Part shown: positions 46,446 through 55,433 of the stretch, one piece after another
Position numbering within the stretch: position 1 is the stretch's first letter
Layout of the letters: every line of letters starts with the position of its first letter
Assembly (NCBI RefSeq): GCF_000246855.1
Contig: NC_016609.1
Coordinates: 2,108,001 to 2,172,000 of the forward strand
Source of the DNA: Niastella koreensis GR20-10
Lineage (GTDB): Bacteria > Bacteroidota > Bacteroidia > Chitinophagales > Chitinophagaceae
Direction: 5' to 3'
Length of the DNA: 64,000 nucleotides
Position numbers and translations under genes: made by a program
Notes under the pieces: generated by a model
Told to the model about the DNA's origin: nothing
Databases searched by the model: none
What the model saw: only the letters and a program-made list of their open reading frames with translations

Positions 46446-47198
46446 ATGAAAAAGAGCTCATCTTTTCCGGCCGTTGTCTTCATGCTCCTCGTTCTGACCG
46501 CAGGATGTACCCATTTTTCTTTCGCGCAGCAACAAAAGATCAGGGTGCTTATTATCAGCGGCGGCCATGGTTTTAAACACGAACCATTTTATGACGTTTT
46601 CAATTCCATCCCTTTCATTACATACGATACCCTGGTTCAGCCGCAAGCTAATGCGCTTATCGCTTCACCCGATGTAAATAAATATGATGTCCTGGTGTTT
46701 TATGATATGTTCGATTCCATCACTCCCGCACAGCAGGATGCTTATGTCAGCTTGCTAAAAAAGGGTACATCCATGATCTTCCTGCATCATTCGTTGGTGA
46801 GTTACCAGAACTGGACTGAATTCATACGGATCGTAGGCGGACAATACCACACCAATCCGGTAGTGGTAAATGGCGATACATTAAAAACCAGCTACGAACA
46901 CGATGTGAACATTCCCGTGAAAGTAGAAAACAAAAAGCATCCCGTGACCCGGGGCATTTCTGATTTTGACATAGTTGATGAAGTGTACGGTGGCGTGGAA
47001 ATATTACCGCAGGTAAAACCTTTGCTGAGTACTACGCATCCCAAAAGTATGCGCTATCTCGCCTGGATCAATCGTTACGGGAAATCAGATGTCCTATATA
47101 TACAATTAGGCCATGGCCCGTCGGGTTATTCCAATCCGAATTTCCGGAAATTGATACAGCAAGCCATTAAGTGGTCTGCCAAACAATCGAAAAAATAA
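46446..47198 (+). CDS. Exported ThuA-domain protein
   Basis: 250 aa. N-terminal export signal with possible lipobox LTAGC (Cys21) or cleavage at FAQ. The ThuA (class I glutamine amidotransferase-like) fold is clear: RVLIISGGHGFKHEPFYDVF, YDVLVFYDMFDSI, GTSMIFLHHSLVSYQNW...GGQYH, HPVTRGISDFDIVDEVYGG, and a C-terminal GHGPSGYSNPNFRKLIQQAIKWSA. ThuA proteins are linked to sugar metabolism in the periplasm; activity is not established. It is divergent from the SusC operon and upstream of GH74-like sequences, consistent with a carbohydrate context. Confidence 0.85.
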   Translation: MKKSSSFPAVVFMLLVLTAGCTHFSFAQQQKIRVLIISGGHGFKHEPFYDVFNSIPFITYDTLVQPQANALIASPDVNKYDVLVFYDMFDSITPAQQDAYVSLLKKGTSMIFLHHSLVSYQNWTEFIRIVGGQYHTNPVVVNGDTLKTSYEHDVNIPVKVENKKHPVTRGISDFDIVDEVYGGVEILPQVKPLLSTTHPKSMRYLAWINRYGKSDVLYIQLGHGPSGYSNPNFRKLIQQAIKWSAKQSKK

Positions 47199-47423
47199 TA
47201 TTACGTTGACAAAAAAGTACCTGCCAAAGCTTACGACTACCATCAGAACTAAATGGGCCGCCTGGTGGCTGAAAATGGCAGGATTAAGCTGATCCGCGAG
47301 GCCAATGGGCTCAGTTGCAACATTTCTCACCCAATTTTGAAACAATCTGACACTATGGTGCAACCTTAATGGCATAGCATTTGACTTCTGAACGGATCCA
47401 ACCAACGAATAAAATCCGCTCAG

Positions 47424-47660
47424 ATGAAACAATGTTGTCCTAAGCAACTTTTATTGTTCTTAATGTTGTACATAATATCTGCAAAGGCTATTGCTCAAAC
47501 CTATGCATGGAAAAATGTAAAGATAGGCGCCGGTGGTTACGTAACCGGACTTGTTTTTAACCCCGCTCTAAGTAACCTGCTCTATCATTTGAACTGTCAT
47601 TTCGAAGAAGCCGCCAGATGCTTTTCATTTCGACACGAGTTAAAGATCCTTCTAACATGA
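47424..47660 (+). pseudogene. Truncated N-terminus of a GH74-like glucanase
   Basis: 78 codons. A signal peptide (MKQCCPKQLLLFLMLYIISAKAIAQ) is followed by WKNVKIGAGGYVTGLVFNPALSNLLY, which matches by eye the start of the intact GH74-like protein just downstream (FGNVALGGGGFVSGIISHKT..VY). At about 47580 the reading changes abruptly to an unrelated tail (HLNCHFEEAARC...) and stops. The remaining 800 or so residues are missing. Recombination with a dispersed repeat at the junction is one possible origin. Confidence 0.7.
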
Positions 47661-47727
47661 GTTCTATCCTCATTGAATGATTGTATGAATCAATTACAAA
47701 CAACATTTCCTATTAAAAACCATATTT

Positions 47728-50454
47728 ATGACAAAGGCTAATGACTTCAGCCCTATTTATTTTCGAACCCGATTTATAGTGGCTTTTTCGCTGATTCTTT
47801 TTTGCTTTTCACAAACAAAACTAATTGCACAAACATTTGGTAATGTAGCCTTGGGTGGAGGCGGTTTTGTATCAGGAATTATAAGTCATAAAACATCAGG
47901 CGATGTTTACTGTCGCACAGATGTTGGAGGTGCTTACCGTTGGGATGCCGTAAATTCAAAATGGATTCCTTTGCTCGATTGGACCTCAGAGAATGAAACT
48001 ACCTACCAGGGGGTGGAAGCGCTGGCGCTGGATCCTCAGAATGCAAATAATCTGTATTTACTTGCCGGCACCGCCTACTTTAATGGTGGAAAAACAGCGA
48101 TTTTAAAATCCACAGACAAGGGCAATACATTCACTGAAGTGATAGTAACATCACAATTTACCGCTCATGGAAACAGACTGGGAAGAGCTAACGGCGAACG
48201 CCTGGCTGTGGATCCTAATAACAGCAGCATCCTTTTTTGCGGAACCGGAGCAAATGGTTTGTGGAAAAGTACCAATGGTGGTTTGACCTGGACACTGGCC
48301 TGGAATGGAGTAACCACGACAAGCAATGGAAACGGGATCTGCTTTGTAGTGTTTGATCCTTCCAGTGTTTCGGGAGGAGTTACCCAAACTATTTATATAG
48401 GAGTTTCCCGCACGGGAGCCAATAACATATACAAAAGTACCGACGGCGGCAGCACTTTCACTGCCATTCAGCCGGATAATTCGTTTATGCCCCACAGGGC
48501 TGTTTTATCTTCTGATAATTCTACTTTATATGTGGCAATGGCGGATGGTGAGGGTCCATCGAACGGCGGCAGCGGAAGAGTTTACAAATTGGTTACGGCT
48601 ACCGGAACCTGGACCAACATTACTCCCAATGGGAATAATTTCCCTTATGGTGGCGTAAGTGTTGATCCGTCAAATACGAACAGAATTATTGTTTCAACGG
48701 AAAACGCCTGGAGTAACAACCAGTTTGGCGCCACATGGGGAGATTTTGTATTCTTTTCTGCCAACGGAGGAAATACCTGGACCCAAAAATTGTCATCCAC
48801 AAGTACCCTGAATACGAATGGCATTGGCTGGATCGCCGGCCGCGGGATACATTGGGCCGGCAGCATTGACTTTGATCCGTTAAATACAGCAAGGGTAAGG
48901 GTTATATCGGGGAACGGAATTTTTACATGCGATGATATCAATGCGTCTGCCACTTCCTGGAAATTTGATGTAAAAGGAATGGAAGAAACGGTTGTACTTG
49001 ATGCCATCAGCATTCCCGGTGGTAGTTTTATTTCTGCCGTAGGAGACCAGTTTGGAGCCGTGTATTCCAATGTTTATGCTTATCCGGCCAAAGTACATAC
49101 GCCCACCGTTACTTCCAATAACGGTATAGCCTATGCTGCAAACAATGTCAGTAAAGTAGTAAGAGCTACGGATCAATTATATTACTCTACCGATCAGGGA
49201 GCAACCTGGACGGCAGCGGCTTCTACTATTGGGGGCGGCTACGGGAAAATAGCATTGTCGGCAGATGGAAATACAACACTTTATTGTCCCAGTGGCCAAA
49301 GTACCACTTATTATTCAACAGATAATGGAGGATCATGGACCAGTACAGGCGTTACTACTGTTCAGGATGCTTGTCCGATAGCAGATTATGTTAATACCAA
49401 TAAATTTTACATTTATAGCCCTACTAGCGGACAGCTATTAGTAAGTACCAATAAGGGTGTAAGTTTTACCGCCTCAGCAGTTAACCCAGGTCAATGGGGC
49501 TCAGGACGAGCAAGGGCAGTTCCCGATAATGAAGGAAGTGTATGGGTAGCTTTAAACGGAGGCGGATTGAAATACACCACGAACAATGGAACCTCATGGA
49601 CAACTGTTCCCAATGTTAGTTATTGCGGAGCTGTTGGAATTGGTAAAGCTGCAACGGGGGCTACTTATCCTGCCGTTTATATTTGGGGAACTGTTAGCGG
49701 AGTGAGAGGTATGTTCCGTTCTACAGACCAGGGCGCTTCGTGGATACGAATAAACGACGATGCCCATGAGTGGGGAGGTCCGGGGAACGGTAATTTTGTA
49801 ATGGGAGATATGAACGTATTCGGACGAGTATATATGAGTACAGTAGGACGAGGTCTGGTTACCATCGAATCAGATCTGTCGGCGCTGCCCCTTCAATTTA
49901 CCCATGTATCAGCATCGCAACGGCCGGAATCACAAAAAGTGTATGCAGATGTGAAGTGGCAAACAACTGCAGACGCCGGTATTACCGGGTATATAGTGGA
50001 AAGAAGCCTGGATGCGGTTCATTGGCAGGAAGTATATAATACCCCCGCAAACGGGGAGAATAATTATACATACAGCGAAGATGTTACTGCTTTAAGTGGT
50101 ACTATACGCTACCGTATCAGGGAGATTAATAACAGTGGTTATGGCAGCTATAGTTCCGTAGTTACGCTGCGATTATCAGCTATTACCCGATCAACCATTT
50201 CTGTAAGGCCCAATCCGGTCATAAATAAGGTTACTAATTTGTATCTGAATAGTCGGGCAAAACAACAGGTAGTGGTGCGGGTGGTTGACCTGCTTGGGCA
50301 AACCCTTTATAGCAGTGCTGTTGTGCCCGTAGAAATAGGTGAGAATGTAATAAATATACCAGCAGATCAGTTTCCCCATGGCAATATTTGTTTTGCGGAA
50401 GTGTTGAATGCAGCCAGTGGATCAAAGATCGCCACCATAAAAATAATTTTCTGA
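47728..50454 (+). CDS. GH74-like endo-glucanase (xyloglucanase family) with T9SS tail
   Basis: 908 aa. Signal peptide to about residue 35 (LIAQ). Two seven-bladed propeller halves carry many Asp-box motifs (STDKGNTF, STNGGLTW, STDGGSTF, STDQGATW, STDNGGSW, STDQGASW). The family signature CRTDVGGAYRWD holds the first catalytic Asp (about residue 65), and GSIDFDP is a candidate for the second Asp segment. GDMNVFGRVYMSTVGRGL closes the propeller. It ends with fibronectin-like and T9SS type A sorting domains (ISVRPNPVINKV...). By family it should cleave xyloglucan or related beta-1,4-glucans outside the cell. Exact specificity is not shown. Confidence 0.87.
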   Translation: MTKANDFSPIYFRTRFIVAFSLILFCFSQTKLIAQTFGNVALGGGGFVSGIISHKTSGDVYCRTDVGGAYRWDAVNSKWIPLLDWTSENETTYQGVEALALDPQNANNLYLLAGTAYFNGGKTAILKSTDKGNTFTEVIVTSQFTAHGNRLGRANGERLAVDPNNSSILFCGTGANGLWKSTNGGLTWTLAWNGVTTTSNGNGICFVVFDPSSVSGGVTQTIYIGVSRTGANNIYKSTDGGSTFTAIQPDNSFMPHRAVLSSDNSTLYVAMADGEGPSNGGSGRVYKLVTATGTWTNITPNGNNFPYGGVSVDPSNTNRIIVSTENAWSNNQFGATWGDFVFFSANGGNTWTQKLSSTSTLNTNGIGWIAGRGIHWAGSIDFDPLNTARVRVISGNGIFTCDDINASATSWKFDVKGMEETVVLDAISIPGGSFISAVGDQFGAVYSNVYAYPAKVHTPTVTSNNGIAYAANNVSKVVRATDQLYYSTDQGATWTAAASTIGGGYGKIALSADGNTTLYCPSGQSTTYYSTDNGGSWTSTGVTTVQDACPIADYVNTNKFYIYSPTSGQLLVSTNKGVSFTASAVNPGQWGSGRARAVPDNEGSVWVALNGGGLKYTTNNGTSWTTVPNVSYCGAVGIGKAATGATYPAVYIWGTVSGVRGMFRSTDQGASWIRINDDAHEWGGPGNGNFVMGDMNVFGRVYMSTVGRGLVTIESDLSALPLQFTHVSASQRPESQKVYADVKWQTTADAGITGYIVERSLDAVHWQEVYNTPANGENNYTYSEDVTALSGTIRYRIREINNSGYGSYSSVVTLRLSAITRSTISVRPNPVINKVTNLYLNSRAKQQVVVRVVDLLGQTLYSSAVVPVEIGENVINIPADQFPHGNICFAEVLNAASGSKIATIKIIF

Positions 50455-50633
50455 TCGCTGAGAATAAGGTTGGGTTCCGTCCGGCCTCTGTTACCCCCAA
50501 CTTTTTAACCCCAATCCTGAAAATCCATTTCAACAAGAACACAGAAATATTTAATCAAAAACTTATTTATCTGACCCAAATTGCCCAATAATTGACCTGA
50601 TACACAATGTCTTTTTATGCTTTGTGTTGCAAC

Positions 50634-50653
50634 TTTGCCTTGTCAATATCGAC
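50634..50653 (+). promoter_or_regulatory. Upstream element shared with hydrolase paralogue 3 (copy 1)
   Basis: TTTGCCTTGTCAATATCGAC ends 22 bp before the OsmC start codon. The same element with three changes lies 23 bp before the hydrolase start at 52355. The preceding bases CAAC plus TTTG make a CAnnTTTG, close to the -7 consensus, so this is probably a promoter plus a shared regulatory site. Confidence 0.55.
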
Positions 50654-50675
50654 AATATATAAAAATATATAAAAA

Positions 50676-51092
50676 ATGAAACGTACAGCAAAAGCGCATT
50701 GGACAGGAAGCGTAAAAGAGGGAAAAGGGAGTTTGACAACCCAAAGCGAAATTTTAAATCAGACAAATTACAGTTTTAGAACCCGTTTCGTAGGAGATGA
50801 AAAAGGAACCAATCCTGAAGAATTGTTAGCAGCAGCGCATGCAGGATGCTTTACTATGGCAGTCAGTTTTGCTTTGACGGGAAAGGGGATAGCACCCACT
50901 TCATTAGACACTGAAGCAATTGTATCAATGGATGGCGCAGGAATTACCGGAGTACACCTTTCCATAACCGGAAATGTACCAGGCATCAGTACCGAAGAAT
51001 TTGAAGCAATCACAAAAGGTGCGGAACAAAACTGTTTAATTTCTAAAGTATTGAAAATACCTGTAACATCAGAAGCGTTGCTTGTTTCATAA
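50676..51092 (+). CDS. OsmC-family peroxiredoxin-like protein
   Basis: 138 aa, cytosolic. GTNPEELLAAAHAGCFTMAVSFAL holds Glu49 and the peroxidatic Cys58. The second Cys120 is in AEQNCLISKVLK. This is the OsmC/Ohr fold, which reduces organic or other hydroperoxides using thiols; I cannot decide between OsmC and Ohr subgroup function from the sequence. It has its own promoter element, shared with the hydrolase gene at 52355. Confidence 0.9.
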   Translation: MKRTAKAHWTGSVKEGKGSLTTQSEILNQTNYSFRTRFVGDEKGTNPEELLAAAHAGCFTMAVSFALTGKGIAPTSLDTEAIVSMDGAGITGVHLSITGNVPGISTEEFEAITKGAEQNCLISKVLKIPVTSEALLVS

Positions 51093-51130
51093 CAATCAGG
51101 TATAATGAATAGGCTTTGCATAATATGCTA

Positions 51131-51193
51131 ACAATGTCTCGTTCAACATTTTTGTCTACATTTGAATTTGATGTAGTGTTGAATGAGCATTGT
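51131..51193. repeat. Long imperfect inverted repeat upstream of an AraC gene
   Basis: ACAATG-T-CTCGTTCAACA (51131-51148) pairs with TGTTGAATGAG-CATTGT (51177-51193), and an inner pair CTACAT (51156-51161) and ATGTAG (51171-51176) extends the stem. Defects are one mismatch, a bulged T and a 7-nt internal loop. It lies 97 bp upstream of the AraC start and 38 bp after the OsmC stop. It may be a terminator for OsmC or a short mobile-repeat remnant. Confidence 0.5.
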
Positions 51194-51289
51194 CTGTTTA
51201 ATCTTGCACCCATTTTAAGTCATGCTGGTCAGGCAAATACCGGATAATCTGCAGGAACCAGGACTTAACTGCAAAAAATATTATTTCAA

Positions 51290-52141
51290 ATGACTATTGA
51301 TTATAAAAAGTTTGATTTGTTTGGGAAAACACTTATTCAAAAAGTGGAATTAAAACCACCTTTCGAGTTTGTTTTCCCTGTTGCGGAGCAGGCGTGCTTC
51401 TTATATATGTTGAAAGGCGAGATGGAATATCAATCAGCTGATGATCGTTTGAAAATCCCTACCCATCATGCTTTGTTGCTAAACTGCATAAATTCCGGTA
51501 AACAGATACAGGGTACTAATTCAGGTAGCGACAGTGAAATTGTAATTGTTACATTTCATCCGGATATACTGAAAAAAGTTTATGATAAAGAGATCCCATT
51601 AATCTTTAAGCCAAATAATCAAATAACCAATCAGTCCAGAGGAGCCATCAACAATGACTTTTTGATTCAAAAATATATAGAGGGACTTCTGTTTTATTTT
51701 GAAAACCCGTCTTTGGTAAATGATGAAATTTTAGTTTTAAAACTAAAGGAAATCATACTTTTATTATCACAAACACAAGGGGTGGAAACCATACAAGTCA
51801 TACTGTCCCAGCTTTTTTCCCCAACAACCTATACGTTCAAACAAATTATAGAAGCCAATCTGTTTTCACCCATCAGCGTAGAAGATCTGGCGCAAAAGAT
51901 CAATTTAAGTGTTTCTTCGTTTAAAAGGGAATTTAAAAAGTTATATAACGATTCTCCTGCCAATTATATCAAAACCAAGCGTCTGGAAAGGGCGGCAGAA
52001 TTGCTTTTGGCTTCCAATGAACGTATTACAGACATTGCTTTTGAATGTGGATTCAATGACCTGGCAAATTTCACTAAAAGTTTTCATGATAGATTCAGCA
52101 CCTCACCGTCAAATTACCGTTTAAAGCAGAAAGAGGGATAA
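51290..52141 (+). CDS. AraC-family transcriptional regulator
   Basis: 283 aa. The N-terminal half is a cupin-like sensor (PFEFVFPVAEQACFLYMLKGEMEYQSADDRLKIPTHHALLLNC). The C-terminal half has two HTH motifs (VEDLAQKINLSVSSFKREFKKLYNDSPANYIKTKRLERAAELL and ITDIAFECGFNDLANFTKSFHDRFSTSPSNYR). It sits between the OsmC and hydrolase genes, which share an upstream element, so it is the natural candidate to bind it. Confidence 0.9.
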   Translation: MTIDYKKFDLFGKTLIQKVELKPPFEFVFPVAEQACFLYMLKGEMEYQSADDRLKIPTHHALLLNCINSGKQIQGTNSGSDSEIVIVTFHPDILKKVYDKEIPLIFKPNNQITNQSRGAINNDFLIQKYIEGLLFYFENPSLVNDEILVLKLKEIILLLSQTQGVETIQVILSQLFSPTTYTFKQIIEANLFSPISVEDLAQKINLSVSSFKREFKKLYNDSPANYIKTKRLERAAELLLASNERITDIAFECGFNDLANFTKSFHDRFSTSPSNYRLKQKEG

Positions 52142-52311
52142 GGAAAGGTAAAATCCATATTAATGGTAATCCCGTTATCCACTGCAAAGGCGTCTTCTTC
52201 TTATCGCAAAGATCATTGCCATTCCTGCATTCAAGCCCAACCTCCATGCTGATCTAATTCGACATATAATTGAGCTGAGTCACAAAATCCCTCTCTTTTT
52301 TATCCTTCACA

Positions 52312-52331
52312 TTTGCATTGTCAATAGTGAC
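52312..52331 (+). promoter_or_regulatory. Upstream element shared with the OsmC gene (copy 2)
   Basis: TTTGCATTGTCAATAGTGAC, 17 of 20 bases identical to the copy before OsmC, ends 23 bp before the hydrolase ATG at 52355. The preceding CACA plus TTTG gives another CAnnTTTG -7-like box. Confidence 0.55.
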
Positions 52332-52354
52332 TTAACAAATTATTTTATTAGACA

Positions 52355-53188
52355 ATGAAAAATTTCAAATTGGCAAGGGTAGCTAACCTGTTTGCACTGG
52401 CATTGATCATAATGCTAAATTCCTGTTCAAAAGATGACAATTCTGTTAAGAAAAAAAATTCAACTTTCGTAATGGTGCATGGCGCCTGGCAAGCATCATT
52501 TGTTTGGGACAAAGTAAAAAAAGCTTTAGAGGACGAAGGTAATAGGGTAGTTTCAGTAGAGTTGTTAGGTCACGGAAATGACTATACACCAGTATCTGAA
52601 ATAACATTTGACAAATATGTTAAGCAAGTAACGAATGTTATAGATAGTTTAAATATTCCAGTAGTATTAGTAGGTCACAGTCTGGGAGGAGCAATTATTA
52701 CCCAGGCAGCCTGCAAAGTTCCTCAAAAAATAGACAAACTGGTTTATGTGGCTGGGTTTATTCCAAAAAGTGGTAGTAGTGTATTCGGATATTCTGCCAT
52801 GGATTCTGGGACATTGATCCCTTCCGCCTTGGGATTCTCTGCTGATGGGAGTACGGTAACTATCACAAATCCCGAAATAAATATACGCGAGATATTTTGT
52901 AAAGACGGCTCAGTTGAAGATATCAATTTATTGGTAGAAAAACTTCGTCCGGAACCAGTTGGAGCCGCAGGAACTCCGCTGGATTATAGTAGTGATACTT
53001 ACAGTGCTATAGCCAACAAATACTACATCTACACAACGGAAGACAAAGCCATTAGCTACCCTTTTCAACAGCAAATGGTTGCCGAAGCACGTATTACAAA
53101 TACTTATGAAATTCAGGCAGGTCATAGTCCTTTTCTTTCTAAACCAACGGAATTGGTTTCTATTCTTAATAAGATAACTAAACAGTAA
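52355..53188 (+). CDS. Alpha/beta-hydrolase lipoprotein, paralogue 3
   Basis: 277 aa. Lipobox NSC (Cys24). FVMVHGAWQASFVWDKVKKALEDEGNRVV, LLGHGND, GHSLGG (Ser109) and GHSPFLSKP (His about 257) match paralogue 1 almost motif for motif, including length and lipidation. It is probably an esterase in the periplasm or outer membrane, substrate unknown. It is followed 30 bp later by MsrB on the same strand and preceded by an AraC gene, suggesting an oxidative or electrophile stress setting. Confidence 0.88.
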   Translation: MKNFKLARVANLFALALIIMLNSCSKDDNSVKKKNSTFVMVHGAWQASFVWDKVKKALEDEGNRVVSVELLGHGNDYTPVSEITFDKYVKQVTNVIDSLNIPVVLVGHSLGGAIITQAACKVPQKIDKLVYVAGFIPKSGSSVFGYSAMDSGTLIPSALGFSADGSTVTITNPEINIREIFCKDGSVEDINLLVEKLRPEPVGAAGTPLDYSSDTYSAIANKYYIYTTEDKAISYPFQQQMVAEARITNTYEIQAGHSPFLSKPTELVSILNKITKQ

Positions 53189-53218
53189 AGGATACACTAA
53201 AAAATAAATCAAACTATA

Positions 53219-53731
53219 ATGAAGCTGATCATTTTTAGCTGTCTGGTGGCGATAATTTCTGCTGGCTGTTATGCACAGAATCAGAAATCAGATAAGGGAC
53301 ATGAAAACAATCCCTATTATTCAACAACGGATACTACCAGGCTACAAGTATCTGATTTGGAATGGAAAAAAGTACTGTCAGCAGACCTTTACGCAGTAGC
53401 CCGGGAAAAAGATACCGAGCGGCCATTTACCGGAAAATATTGGAAAAGCAATACCAGGGGTACTTATTACTGCGCAGCTTGCGGAAACATACTTTTCAGA
53501 TCGGATGCAAAGTTCGCCAGTAGTTGCGGGTGGCCAAGCTTTTATGAGCCAATCAGGAAAAATAGCGTGGAATATGTAGAAGATCACACCCACGGGATGG
53601 ATAGAACAGAGGTTGTTTGTGGTAGATGCGGTGCACATCTGGGACATATTTTTGATGATGGACCAGCTCCATCCTACAAAAGATACTGCATGAACTCCAT
53701 TAGTCTCGATTTTGAACCGAACAAGGAATAA
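53219..53731 (+). CDS. msrB: Peptide-methionine (R)-S-oxide reductase, lipoprotein form
   Basis: 170 aa. Lipobox SAGC (Cys17). The MsrB domain has zinc-binding CxxC pairs Cys85/Cys88 and Cys134/Cys137, GWPSFYEP, and the catalytic Cys157 in RYCMNSISLDF; Cys103 is in a position usual for a resolving Cys. MsrB reduces methionine-R-sulfoxide in proteins, and a lipid-anchored form would repair envelope proteins. It lies 30 bp after the hydrolase gene and is probably co-transcribed with it. Confidence 0.93.
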   Translation: MKLIIFSCLVAIISAGCYAQNQKSDKGHENNPYYSTTDTTRLQVSDLEWKKVLSADLYAVAREKDTERPFTGKYWKSNTRGTYYCAACGNILFRSDAKFASSCGWPSFYEPIRKNSVEYVEDHTHGMDRTEVVCGRCGAHLGHIFDDGPAPSYKRYCMNSISLDFEPNKE

Positions 53732-53797
53732 TCGGAACAAGTAATATATCGGCTCTGAAATAGCCAATCACCAAGATCTTCAACCACCCATTATAAA

Positions 53798-54814
53798 ATG
53801 ATAATAAATAATATTAAATTTCAGGCTCTCCTAACAGGCCTTACACTATGGTCTTGTAGCATGCACGCTCAGAATATGGTTAGTATGTCTTCCTTACACC
53901 CGGAAGTGGACACAATCAGTGCAGGTAAGAAAGAACTCGCCATTCGTTATCCCGGTTTAAGGCAGTTCTGTATTTCAGTTAATCATTTTGGTTATAGTGA
54001 TTTTGATGCAAAATCAGGTGATGTTGATTTTGCCAGTGGAAAAATAAGAACCGGGCGCATCAGTACTTTCTTCAACACCCCGGCTGTTAAATGGAAAGGC
54101 AATTCCTTATCGGCCAGCATTTACTATACCTACACCTCCACAGAACTGAAAGATATTACCAATAAACTTCCGGCCCAGGAATTAACACCGCTAACGACAG
54201 ATAAAAGCACGTTCGATCTGGCTTTAAATTACTCCCGATCAGCAGCCATATTTAATCATCCCATTATCTATTCACTGGTGGCGAGAGGAATCACTGACGG
54301 AGTGAATAGTTTCCGGCGTTTTAATTTGAATGGAAGTTTTAATCTGCCATTGAAAAAAACTGAAAACACCACATTCTCCGTTGGTTTACTGGTTTTAGTT
54401 GATCCTTCCGCACCAATACCTGTTGAGCCGATCGTAAATTACTATCATAAATTCAACTCGTCAGGGCTTGAGTTGATCGTAGATCTTCCTACGGGTGTTA
54501 ACCTGAAAAAACAGGTGGCTAAGCATGCATGGGTGCTGGTTGGTTCAAATCAGCGTTCTTATACGACTTTCTATGATCAAAAAAATGCTTTCCTGGATGG
54601 AAAGGTTAGCTATAATACCATTGAATTGAAAAACGGTGCAGCGTTTGAATATCTTTTTGCAAAGAATATTATGCTGACCGTAGATGGCGGTTTTAATAGT
54701 TATTTGTCTGCCAAACTGTTTAAAGACGGTGAAAACTATAATAATGCGTCCTTTATAAGTAGCAATAAAGGAACGCTATACGTGAATGCAGGTTTGTCTT
54801 TGTTGACATTTTAA
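53798..54814 (+). CDS. Exported outer-membrane barrel-like protein (DUF6268-like)
   Basis: 338 aa. Signal peptide ending MHAQ (about residue 25). The rest consists of alternating beta strands with turn residues and ends with LSLLTF, a C-terminal Phe typical of outer-membrane barrels. The layout recalls the DUF6268 family but I cannot confirm it. No catalytic motif. It is 66 bp downstream of MsrB on the same strand. Confidence 0.6.
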   Translation: MIINNIKFQALLTGLTLWSCSMHAQNMVSMSSLHPEVDTISAGKKELAIRYPGLRQFCISVNHFGYSDFDAKSGDVDFASGKIRTGRISTFFNTPAVKWKGNSLSASIYYTYTSTELKDITNKLPAQELTPLTTDKSTFDLALNYSRSAAIFNHPIIYSLVARGITDGVNSFRRFNLNGSFNLPLKKTENTTFSVGLLVLVDPSAPIPVEPIVNYYHKFNSSGLELIVDLPTGVNLKKQVAKHAWVLVGSNQRSYTTFYDQKNAFLDGKVSYNTIELKNGAAFEYLFAKNIMLTVDGGFNSYLSAKLFKDGENYNNASFISSNKGTLYVNAGLSLLTF

Positions 54815-54944
54815 ATCTAAAGATTTAGAGGGGCTTATTTTGAACTGTATTACCAAATAGTTGAACTAATCCACAAAGTAAGATCCTATTTTGTTTTGCA
54901 ATTTTGGGTCATCAATTAAGGAATTAAAATTAAAAATTAATAAT

Positions 54945-55433
54945 ATGGGACTATCAAATCTGGGTATTTTTCATACCGTTATAGGTATTGTAGCTATTAT
55001 TTCAGCATTCATTTCACTAATTAAAAGCGGTACTATAAATCTGGGCAAACTAACAGGTAAAATCTATTTTTACTGTACGTTGGTTACTTCATTAACAGCA
55101 TTAGGGTTATCCAGTGTTAAAGGTCTCAATCCAGGACACATCCTCGCTTTGCTGATATTGATATTGGTATCGGTGGCTTATTTTCTTCATGTAAAAAAGC
55201 AGGGAAACAATCGCTCCCGCTTTATCGAAAACTTCTCGCTTACGTTCAGCTTTTTTCTCTCGTTGATCCCGACCGTTAATGAAACCTTTAACCGTATTCC
55301 GGTGGGGCATCCTTTGGCAAATGGGCCTAAAGACCCATTAATTGGGAAAACCCTTTTTTTACTTTTCATTCTGTTCATTATCGGTTCTATTTTGCAGTTC
55401 AGAAAGCAAAAGAGAATCAATAAGACGATATAA
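54945..55433 (+). CDS. Four-helix membrane protein of unknown function
   Basis: 162 aa from the ATG at 54945 (MGLSNLGIFHTVIGIVAIISAFISLIKSG); an in-frame start at 54891 would add 18 residues without hydrophobic character. About four membrane helices are seen, with the loop NRIPVGHPLANGPKDPLIG between the third and fourth. I do not recognise the family with certainty (DUF2306-like proteins have similar size). Role unknown; it belongs to the stress-type gene group. Confidence 0.6.
   Translation: MGLSNLGIFHTVIGIVAIISAFISLIKSGTINLGKLTGKIYFYCTLVTSLTALGLSSVKGLNPGHILALLILILVSVAYFLHVKKQGNNRSRFIENFSLTFSFFLSLIPTVNETFNRIPVGHPLANGPKDPLIGKTLFLLFILFIIGSILQFRKQKRINKTI

Noticed and set aside
47199-47423. 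Possible gene remnant between ThuA and the GH74 stump
   Set aside because: Short broken frames without any recognisable domain; insufficient to call a pseudogene.
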